Positions 1 to 4,944 of a stretch of DNA of 8,369 nucleotides are shown piece by piece. The DNA comes from Candidatus Nomurabacteria bacterium GW2011_GWF2_43_8. GTDB lineage: Bacteria; Patescibacteriota; Minisyncoccia; Phycocordibacterales; UBA9973. The notes below the pieces were generated by a model that was not told the DNA's origin, did not search any database, and saw only the letters and a list, made by a program, of their open reading frames with translations. Position 1 is the first letter of the stretch. Each line of letters begins with the position of its first letter. The stretch is taken from positions 1 through 8,369 of the forward strand of contig LCGX01000023.1 in assembly GCA_001000035.1 (NCBI GenBank). Reading direction: 5' to 3'. The translations under genes and the position numbers were made by a program.

Positions 1-267
1 CAGGCCGAAGGGGTTATCAGCCAGGCCAAAGAGGCTCTGCTCCACGCTGGAAATTACGCTTTCGCGCACCGCAAAGACAAAAAATCGCATAATCGAAAGC
101 TTTGGAACATAAAAATTAACGCCGGCGCGCGCGAGCTCGGCCTGTCTTATTCAAAACTGATCGGGGCGCTCAAAAAGAAAAGCATCATGCTGGACCGAAA
201 GATATTGGCCGATTTTGCCGAACATCATCCGAACACTTTCGCCAAAATTCTGGAAGCGGTCAAATAA
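1..267 (+). CDS. rplT: 50S ribosomal protein L20, C-terminal part (5' end outside window)
   Basis: Reading frame 1 is open from the first base to the TAA at 265-267 and gives 88 residues. These include NAGARELGLSYSKLIGALKK and LDRKILADFAEHHP, which are the recognisable C-terminal half of L20 (compare the family pattern N-A-A-R-x-x-G-L-S-Y-S-x-F/L-I-x-G-L-K-K and L-D-R-K-x-L-A-D-L-A). L20 is normally about 115-120 residues, so roughly the first 28-30 are missing because the window begins inside the gene. It is an early-assembling 23S rRNA-binding protein of the large subunit. In most bacteria it lies after infC and rpmI; that neighbourhood would be to the left and cannot be seen. Transcription ends in the palindrome that overlaps the stop codon. 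Confidence 0.95.
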   Translation, partial: QAEGVISQAKEALLHAGNYAFAHRKDKKSHNRKLWNIKINAGARELGLSYSKLIGALKKKSIMLDRKILADFAEHHPNTFAKILEAVK

Positions 268-303
268 AACAAAAAATCCCCGGCCGGGGATTTTTTGTTT
301 TAT
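264..303. terminator. Bidirectional rho-independent terminator, 40-bp perfect palindrome
   Basis: Bases 264-303 form a perfect inverted repeat with its centre between 283 and 284. The core is TCCCCGGCCGGGGA, flanked by AAAAAA on the left and TTTTTT on the right. Read on either strand it gives a GC-rich hairpin followed by a T-rich run, so it can stop rplT from the left and the minus-strand operon from the right. The rplT stop codon (265-267) and the stop codon of the convergent gene (300-302) both lie inside the outer arms and are exactly opposite each other. Confidence 0.9.
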
Positions 304-938
304 AAAACCTCAGCGGTCGTATCGGTTGTTATTTTATATTCAGGCACCTTGTTTTTCTTGACCAGAGCGATGACGTCCTCCACCAACTTCTTGGGGTCGG
401 CATTGGTAACAATCTTGTCGTTAAAGCGGTGGCTTTTTTCTATGATTTCCTCGAGTTCATCGTCCATCTCCCACGTCCCCTCGAAAATGCCGATGGGTTT
501 TTTGTCTTCAAAAGCGACGGTAAATTCATGGATGGTCCCTATCCGTCCGCAACCGCAAATGACCGCGTCCACCGACCGGGTCAGGAGCAAATCGCGCCCC
601 GGATAGCCGAAGCCGGTGTACATGATCAGATCCATGTAGTCGATCGGGAGTTTATAAGTTTCCACGTGTTCCCGCTCGGAAGCGGCCGGAGATATGCCGA
701 TAGAAATTCCCCCCGCTTCCTTCGCTCCCATCGCGGCCCAAAAAGCGAACCCGGTGGTCGCTCCGGTCACTAAAACCGCCCCCTGGCGGGCGATTTCGCG
801 CCCGAGCTCTTTGGCCTTATCGAGAGCGTCAATGCCGCAATGTCCGGTCTCGGCCGCCCCGGAAACGCAGATTTTTATTTGATTGTGTCCGTGTTTGGTC
901 GGAAGATTTAGCGGTGAGTTCATCTTTTCATTGTACAT
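300..938 (-). CDS. LOG/SLOG-family protein (lysine-decarboxylase-like, possible nucleotide phosphoribohydrolase)
   Basis: This is a 212-residue Rossmann-type protein of the SLOG/LOG superfamily. Beta-1 begins around residue 21 (IKICVSG). A glycine-rich turn GATTG is at 59-63. R115 lies in PGRDLLLTRSVDAVI, and the segment CGCGRIGTIHE (128-138) occupies the place of the LOG signature PGGxGTxxE, keeping G134, T135 and E138. In characterised LOG proteins the Arg and Glu act in cleaving the N-glycosidic bond of nucleoside 5'-monophosphates, and many bacterial relatives are annotated only as TIGR00725-like or Rossmann nucleotide-binding. It is the last gene of a three-gene operon, 12 bp after the RNase gene. 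The start is uncertain: ATG at 936-938 has no Shine-Dalgarno, and a second ATG at 921-923 (residue 6) is equally possible because the first 20 residues look unstructured. Substrate is unknown; the deviation of the signature makes cytokinin-type activity unproven. Confidence 0.75.
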   Translation of the reverse strand: MYNEKMNSPLNLPTKHGHNQIKICVSGAAETGHCGIDALDKAKELGREIARQGAVLVTGATTGFAFWAAMGAKEAGGISIGISPAASEREHVETYKLPIDYMDLIMYTGFGYPGRDLLLTRSVDAVICGCGRIGTIHEFTVAFEDKKPIGIFEGTWEMDDELEEIIEKSHRFNDKIVTNADPKKLVEDVIALVKKNKVPEYKITTDTTAEVL

Positions 939-950
939 TTTTAAAATCGA

Positions 951-2315
951 TTAGCAAACGAACGTCACGCTGTCCCCTCTCTCCGGCGCCCGGGCATCGA
1001 TTCCCAGATTGTCCCGGAGTTTCTGGACTAGAAACATCGAGGATTTCGGCTCGCCCATGACCACAAAAACTTTTTTAACCGTGTCCTGCATATCTTCCAC
1101 AAAACCAAGCAAACCGTCCCCGTCTTTATGTCCCGAATATCCGGAAATTGTCGCGACATGCGCCCGAACGGGCACGTCTTCTCCTGTTATGTGAATTTTT
1201 TTCAGTCCTTCCCGGATCAGACGCCCCGGCGTTCCGACCGACTGATACCCGATTAGAAGTATCGTGTTGTTTGGGTCCGGCAGGTAATGCCTTTCGTGGT
1301 GCACGATGCGCCCGCCGGTCGACATCCCGCTCCCGGCAATGACTATCTTCGGATTGGGCACATTCCCGATCATTCTGGATTCCTCCGATTTAAGGGTGTT
1401 ATGCAGGCCCGGAAAGTCGAACAAATACTTGCCGGGAGATATGGCTTTTTGCGCCGCTTCGTTGAAGTAATTTTTATGTTTCTTGAAAATATCGGTCAGG
1501 CGGATGGCGAGCGGCGAATCGAAAAAAATAGGCATGACTGGTATGCGGTCACCTTCCAGGAGCGTATCGAGTTCAAAAAGAAGCTCCTGCGACCGTTCCA
1601 GGGAAAAGGTCGGTATGATAAGCGTCCCCTTCCTCTTGTGGTTATCCTGGATAATCTCGGCCAGACGCTGGCGCCGATCGTCCTTTGATTCGTGATTTCG
1701 GTCTCCATAAACGGACTCCATCACAAGGTAATCGACATCGGTAACCCTCTCCGTATCCGGCAGAATCGGCGAAGGGCTATTGCCCAGATCTCCGGTAAAG
1801 AGAATCTTTTTGCCATTGTAAACAAACTCAACCATGGCTGAGCCCAAAATATGTCCGGCGTTCAGAAAACGGACTTTTACTTCGGGGGTTACGTCAATCG
1901 CTTCATGATAAGCGAATCCCCGCCACAGCGAAAAAGCCAGCCGCAGGTTCTCCTTGGTGTAAATCATGTCTAGCCCCAGATCCGTATGTTTGCTTAAAAT
2001 GTCGGCAGTGTCTTCGAGCATCAAGACGGAAAGCTCTAAAGTGGGCTCGGTAGAATAAATCTTTCCGCGGAATCCTTCTTTTATTAATTTCGGGATCCGG
2101 CCGATGTGATCCACGTGCGCGTGGGTGATAAAAAGGATATCGACTTCCTTCGGGTCGTAAGGGAAAGGACCCCAGTCGATGTCGTCGGACAGTTTCTCTT
2201 CCTGGGTCAATCCGCAGTCAATCAGGATTTTCCGGCCGTTGATTTCTAAAAGAAAATTCGCGCCCGTGACCGAGCCCGTTCCCCCGCAAAAAGTTATTTT
2301 AACTTTTTTCTCCAT
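951..2315 (-). CDS. Beta-CASP metallo-beta-lactamase-fold ribonuclease (CPSF73/TTHA0252-like)
   Basis: This 454-residue protein has the full catalytic set of a zinc-dependent beta-CASP nuclease. HAHVDH (65-70) is motif 2, H155 in NAGHILGSA is motif 3 and D176 in TGDLG is motif 4. E200 in MESVYGDR is beta-CASP motif A, the GSGMSTGGR...H segment (328-343) covers motif B, and H396 in SGYSGHKD is the C-terminal histidine motif. The beta-CASP cap is inserted roughly between residues 205 and 365. The C-terminal GEPKSS region (421-426) is typical of the stand-alone bacterial/archaeal RNase type, which is about 430-460 residues long. It lacks the extra C-terminal domain of RNase J. The likely role is cytoplasmic RNA processing or decay. 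The start ATG (2313-2315) lies 4 bp after the stop of the membrane-protein gene. A GAGG at 2326-2329 on the minus strand is about 12 nt upstream, rather distant for a Shine-Dalgarno, so translational coupling is likely. Exact RNA substrate cannot be told. Confidence 0.92.
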   Translation of the reverse strand: MEKKVKITFCGGTGSVTGANFLLEINGRKILIDCGLTQEEKLSDDIDWGPFPYDPKEVDILFITHAHVDHIGRIPKLIKEGFRGKIYSTEPTLELSVLMLEDTADILSKHTDLGLDMIYTKENLRLAFSLWRGFAYHEAIDVTPEVKVRFLNAGHILGSAMVEFVYNGKKILFTGDLGNSPSPILPDTERVTDVDYLVMESVYGDRNHESKDDRRQRLAEIIQDNHKRKGTLIIPTFSLERSQELLFELDTLLEGDRIPVMPIFFDSPLAIRLTDIFKKHKNYFNEAAQKAISPGKYLFDFPGLHNTLKSEESRMIGNVPNPKIVIAGSGMSTGGRIVHHERHYLPDPNNTILLIGYQSVGTPGRLIREGLKKIHITGEDVPVRAHVATISGYSGHKDGDGLLGFVEDMQDTVKKVFVVMGEPKSSMFLVQKLRDNLGIDARAPERGDSVTFVC

Positions 2316-2319
2316 CTTT

Positions 2320-2712
2320 TTATTCTACCTCATTTGAACCCGAGAGCATAATTTTCTTGGAAAAATACAAAACAGCCAAAGCGCCTCCGGCCAAATCAAA
2401 AAAAATATCCGAGGTGGAATCCAGCGCGTCGAAAGGGTTTTGGGCGATGGCGCTGTTGACTAAAATTTGAAAAATTTCCCACAAAATTCCGACGAGAAGG
2501 ATGCCGAAAAGAATTTTGTAAACAAAAAACCTACTTCGGGCCGGTAAAAGCCATATCAGGACAAGGCCGGCCCAAAATCCGCCTAAAAAGTGCATCAGCA
2601 TGTCGAAATACCAGATTGAAGAATACCAATGCAGTTTGTGCGCGGCAAAATCCGCGAAAAAAATCAAAATAATAACAAGCGCCAGAGTTTTAAAAAGTTT
2701 TTTTCTATCCAT
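2320..2712 (-). CDS. Small four-helix membrane protein, VanZ/YjdF (DUF2238)-like
   Basis: This 130-residue protein has about four membrane segments (approximately residues 6-22, 35-57, 64-86 and 103-118). The charged residues inside or next to the helices follow a recognisable pattern: D37 and H41 before GG (44-45), W78-E79 in the third segment, and D95, D98, D102 and D106 before and in the fourth. The order D...H..GG / WE / D..D..D...D is shared by the VanZ-like and YjdF/DUF2238 membrane families, whose biochemical function is unknown or debated. I cannot decide between the two families from sequence alone. It is the first gene of the operon that continues with the beta-CASP RNase (4-bp gap) and the LOG-like protein. 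Its promoter lies so close that the mRNA should begin within one or two bases of the ATG (2710-2712). Confidence 0.65.
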   Translation of the reverse strand: MDRKKLFKTLALVIILIFFADFAAHKLHWYSSIWYFDMLMHFLGGFWAGLVLIWLLPARSRFFVYKILFGILLVGILWEIFQILVNSAIAQNPFDALDSTSDIFFDLAGGALAVLYFSKKIMLSGSNEVE

Positions 2713-2719
2713 TCAGACT

Positions 2720-2749
2720 ATTTTACCTTCAAAAAAGACCTGTGTCCAA
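2720..2749 (-). promoter_or_regulatory. Putative sigma-70-type promoter for the 2712->300 operon, near-leaderless
   Basis: On the minus strand a -35-like TTGGAC (2744-2749) is followed after 18 bases by a -10-like TAAAAT (2720-2725). Only seven bases (AGTCTGA) separate the -10 from the ATG at 2712. Transcription beginning the usual 7 bases downstream would start at 2713 or 2712, giving an mRNA with almost no leader. A GAAGG at 2726-2730 is too far from the ATG (13 nt) and would not be transcribed from this promoter. Matches are moderate, so this is a prediction. Confidence 0.5.
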
Positions 2750-2756
2750 GAAAAGA

Positions 2757-2772
2757 CCCCGCCATGGCGGGG
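2757..2772 (-). terminator. Terminator hairpin of the 6S-like RNA gene
   Basis: CCCCGCCATGGCGGGG is a perfect 16-base palindrome beginning nine bases beyond the 3' end of the RNA's closing stem. On the minus strand it is followed by TCTTTTCTT, a broken T run, so termination there should work but perhaps not fully. On the plus strand it is followed by TTCTTCTT. The promoter of the downstream membrane-protein gene begins just beyond it (2749), as expected for separate transcription units. Confidence 0.75.
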
Positions 2773-2781
2773 GTTCTTCTT

Positions 2782-2905
2782 AGGACTATTTCTGATGTAT
2801 TACCATAGCTTATAGCTAGGTGGGTGCCAGACGCTTAGGGCCAAGGCCGTAATCGATCGAGGCTCCCATAAATTAGTGTTCTAGGTAATAATCGGAAATA
2901 ACCCT
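2782..2905 (-). ncRNA. ssrS: Probable 6S RNA (compact, about 124 nt)
   Basis: No reading frame covers this stretch, yet it folds strongly on the minus strand. The closing stem pairs 2895-2905 with 2782-2792 (11 consecutive pairs, including tandem G.U), then a single mismatch (2894/2793), 2891-2893 with 2794-2796, a bulged base (2797), and 2884-2890 with 2798-2804. Next comes a large open bubble of about 15 nt on the 5' side (2869-2883) and 16 nt on the 3' side (2805-2820). The 3' side holds a small hairpin, 2806-2810 with 2814-2818. Beyond it an arm pairs 2861-2868 with 2821-2828 (one internal mismatch), and a tip stem pairs 2846-2852 with 2835-2841 (one C.C mismatch) around a CUUG loop. A closing stem, central bubble with 3'-side hairpin and terminal stem-loop is the architecture of 6S RNA, which mimics an open promoter and sequesters sigma-70 RNA polymerase. 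It is shorter than the usual 180-200 nt. The predicted transcription start (2905) matches the first base of the closing stem. The class is inferred from structure, not from a covariance-model hit. Confidence 0.72.
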
Positions 2906-2911
2906 GCCTAA

Positions 2912-2939
2912 AGTATACTATCCCCAATTTTGTTTGCAA
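2912..2939 (-). promoter_or_regulatory. Promoter of the 6S-like RNA
   Basis: On the minus strand TTGCAA (2934-2939) and TATACT (2912-2917) are separated by 16 bases, a good sigma-70-type arrangement. The predicted start, seven bases beyond the -10, falls at 2905, which is the base that opens the RNA's closing stem. This independent agreement between promoter and RNA structure supports both calls. Confidence 0.7.
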
Positions 2940-2979
2940 TATGGACGAAAGATTTTTTGTGTTTCCGAATTAGAATTGT

Positions 2980-3540
2980 TTATTTTCTACTTATAAAATC
3001 AAGTATTTCCTGAGCGACAGCTTCCGGTGTTTTATTTTCAGTATCGATTTTAGTATAATTAGGGTAGAAAAAAGGATTTGGGCTCGCAAAACTCAGAGAG
3101 TGCTCTAAAGCAAGAACTCTGTTGCGACCGGGTGCATATTTTTTATCTGTGTTACGCATAGGATCATCGGCGCGTTGCGCGCGAATAGAAAGCGGAGCGA
3201 TTAATTCTATAAAAATTACTTCGCCGCCGGCCGATTCGTAGATATTTTTATAAAAAGCTATATTCGTCTTGCCTTTTTCCTTTGCAAAATTCCAGACGTA
3301 GGTAAAGATAATGTTCAAGCCGGCTTCGGCCGCTTCTCTAATCACATTTTCCCGAATAATACGACTTAATTTATCTTCAGAGGGGGTCCCCACCCCAAAT
3401 AAATGCATAACACTATCCATAATCATGTGGTTGTGGAAAAGTTTGAAATCAGATTTCGATTCTAATATCTTACCCACAGTTGTTTTTCCAACTGCCGGAG
3501 GTCCGAAAATTATTAGGAGTTTTTTATTTTTATTTTCCAC
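2980..3540 (-). CDS. Small P-loop NTPase, AAA_33/shikimate-kinase-like
   Basis: This 186-residue protein has an N-terminal beta strand KKLLIIFG and the Walker A loop GPPAVGKT (13-20), as in adenylate-kinase-fold phosphotransferases. H36, N37 and H38 follow the second strand, where this group usually contacts its substrate. The region 115-140 carries several arginines (R120, R123, R129, R139) and probably forms the LID that closes over ATP. This suits a kinase of a small molecule or nucleotide; the substrate cannot be named. The start is a GTG (3538-3540). The codon directly before it, in frame, is TAA, and the next methionine (residue 39) would remove the P-loop, so GTG is almost forced. It follows ndk by 9 bp with no clear Shine-Dalgarno and is probably cotranscribed. 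No terminator hairpin is visible between its stop and the 6S-like RNA promoter, so read-through into the RNA gene is possible. Confidence 0.8.
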   Translation of the reverse strand: MENKNKKLLIIFGPPAVGKTTVGKILESKSDFKLFHNHMIMDSVMHLFGVGTPSEDKLSRIIRENVIREAAEAGLNIIFTYVWNFAKEKGKTNIAFYKNIYESAGGEVIFIELIAPLSIRAQRADDPMRNTDKKYAPGRNRVLALEHSLSFASPNPFFYPNYTKIDTENKTPEAVAQEILDFISRK

Positions 3541-3549
3541 TTATAAAAT

Positions 3550-4134
3550 TTATTCATCCACCCCGAAACGCTTGTAGTCGTGAGTTTTTCCTTCACCAAA
3601 CCAATGTTTGATTTCGTGTTCCGCTTCTTCTGGAGTTTCCGAGCAATGCATAATATTCATGACCGCTCTTTTTTCTTTATTAGCCAGCGCGGGGCTGTCG
3701 ATAGAGAAATCTCCGCGGATTGTTCCCATATCCGCTTTGTAGGGCAAAGTATCGCCGGCAATTTTTCTTACCACATCCACTGCATGGGTGCCTTGCACAA
3801 CCATTTTTACCAAAGGAGCTGAAAGCATGTAATCCACCAGCCACTTTCTTATCTCTGGACCGATTTTTGAAGTATCGGTTGTGCCAAAATCAGCCAGCAT
3901 ATCAAAGCCGTATTTCTCGTAAGTGGATTTCGTTTTTTCTCCAAGCCGTGTAATCCATTCTTGGTTCTTGGGATAGTGGTTGTCAATCTGGTCATGCGAA
4001 GGCTGGAACATTTCAATCGCCACAATTTTTAAATCTCTCTGCTCTAGGCGCCTTATAACTTCGCCGATCAGCCCTTTCCTGACCCCATCCGGCTTGATCA
4101 TCACGTATGTTTTCTCTTCTTTGGGATGTTTCAT
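3550..4134 (-). CDS. ndk: Nucleoside diphosphate kinase, long form with internal insertion
   Basis: Ndk moves the gamma phosphate from one NTP to another NDP through a phospho-histidine. Seen here: YVMIKPDGVRKGLIGEVI (10-27) holding the conserved KPDG, H53-Y54, GTIRGDF (137-143) holding the conserved R140, and NIMHCSET (160-167) with the catalytic H163. The protein is 194 residues, against about 140-150 for typical bacterial Ndk. The extra length is mainly one insertion of about 40-45 residues after HYPKN (roughly 55-98). After this the normal chain resumes with DYMLSAPLVKMVVQG. The usual active-site HGSDS is HCSET, a mild variant. The ATG at 4132-4134 has no Shine-Dalgarno; its promoter would start the transcript only about two bases upstream. 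The small P-loop kinase follows in the same operon. Confidence 0.93.
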   Translation of the reverse strand: MKHPKEEKTYVMIKPDGVRKGLIGEVIRRLEQRDLKIVAIEMFQPSHDQIDNHYPKNQEWITRLGEKTKSTYEKYGFDMLADFGTTDTSKIGPEIRKWLVDYMLSAPLVKMVVQGTHAVDVVRKIAGDTLPYKADMGTIRGDFSIDSPALANKEKRAVMNIMHCSETPEEAEHEIKHWFGEGKTHDYKRFGVDE

Positions 4135-4142
4135 ATATTTTC

Positions 4143-4171
4143 ATTATAGCAGAATAAAAACAATTTTGCAA
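4143..4171 (-). promoter_or_regulatory. ndk promoter, shared -35, extended -10
   Basis: On the minus strand TTGCAA (4166-4171) is followed after exactly 17 bases by a perfect TATAAT (4143-4148). A TG one base before the -10 gives an extended -10 element. Eight bases separate the -10 from the ndk ATG, so the transcript should start about 1-3 bases before the codon. Confidence 0.8.
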
Positions 4172-4194
4172 AAAACGCAAGTTAAATATATAAT
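4166..4194 (+). promoter_or_regulatory. Promoter of the 7-TM protein gene, shared -35
   Basis: On the plus strand the same TTGCAA (4166-4171) is followed after exactly 17 bases by a perfect TATAAT (4189-4194). Nine bases lie between the -10 and the ATG at 4204, so the expected start is about 4201 and the leader is three bases or less. No Shine-Dalgarno is present. Confidence 0.78.
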
Positions 4195-4203
4195 TTCAAT
4201 CAA

Positions 4204-4911
4204 ATGCAATATATTGTAGGAATAATAATCTTGGGAATCGCATGGATAATTTTTTATTATTTCCGGAAGGATTTGAGAAAAGATATGGTTTGGAGTGGGT
4301 TATATTATTTCGCCATTCTTTCTCTGGGATTTATTCTCTTGAAACTTATTCTGCCCGGCCTACCGCCGGAAAGGACCATCGTGCCGGGCTATTGGAATCC
4401 CGACACTTTATTTGATCTGGGGAGAAGAACTGGCGGTTACGCGATCGAAGACGCTGTGTATATGTTTTTCACCGGCGGCATAGCGGCAGCGGTATACGAA
4501 ATTATTTTCAGGAAAAAATTAGGCCATGGGCACCTAAAACATCGGCCGCATTACGCCTTGATGGCAGGCATGGCCGCGGGTGGCATCGTCGGCCTTTTGA
4601 GAATCAACCTTATTTACGTGCTAATTGCCTTTGGATTCGTCACGGCCTTGGTTATCTGCCTTCAGCGCAGAGATCTGATCCAGCATTCATTTTACGGAGG
4701 TATTTCTTATCTGATTACCTACTCCGTATTGGCTTTCCTGTTTTTAAGTATTTATCCGGATTTTATTTCCATCTACTATCGGGTAGAAAATCTAAGCGGC
4801 TTTATACTGCATTCGGTTCCGATTGAAGAATTCCTGTTCGCATTGAGTTTCGGGATGAGCTGGTCACCGATATACGAATACGTCAAGGGCGTTAGAGATG
4901 CGAATATTTAG
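4204..4911 (+). CDS. Seven-TM membrane protein, lycopene cyclase domain (CrtYc/CrtYd)-like
   Basis: This 235-residue, very hydrophobic protein has about seven membrane segments (roughly 2-19, 29-50, 79-102, 117-132, 134-152, 162-184 and 206-226). Two internal segments resemble each other and the signature of the heterodimer-type lycopene cyclase domain, W-x-P...(P)IE(E/D)xxFF...(V/I)YE. The first has W64-N65-P66, I81-E82-D83, F88-F89 and Y98-E99. The second has P206-I207-E208-E209-F210 and Y224-E225. Family members of the CarR/CrtYcd type are about 230-240 residues with the same duplicated layout. In that family the acidic pairs are thought to act in cyclising carotenoid ends. No other carotenoid gene is in the window, so the substrate may differ or the protein may be a distant relative with another job. 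It is monocistronic, divergent from ndk and convergent with maf, with no clear terminator hairpin in 4912-4944. Confidence 0.55.
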   Translation: MQYIVGIIILGIAWIIFYYFRKDLRKDMVWSGLYYFAILSLGFILLKLILPGLPPERTIVPGYWNPDTLFDLGRRTGGYAIEDAVYMFFTGGIAAAVYEIIFRKKLGHGHLKHRPHYALMAGMAAGGIVGLLRINLIYVLIAFGFVTALVICLQRRDLIQHSFYGGISYLITYSVLAFLFLSIYPDFISIYYRVENLSGFILHSVPIEEFLFALSFGMSWSPIYEYVKGVRDANI

Positions 4912-4944
4912 TAAAACAAAAAAAAATACAAAAATAGATTTTGA

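Noticed and set aside
2600..2815. Plus-strand 71-codon frame crossing the start of the membrane-protein gene and the 6S terminator
   Set aside because: It runs through a promoter, a terminator palindrome and part of a structured RNA, and its product shows no motif.
2940..2979. Terminator or small RNA just downstream of the P-loop kinase
   Set aside because: Only a very short AT-rich repeat (AATT...AATT) is present, too weak to call.
4912..4944. A-rich stretch between the convergent 7-TM and maf genes as a terminator
   Set aside because: There are T runs on the minus strand but no GC-rich inverted repeat, so no intrinsic terminator can be claimed.
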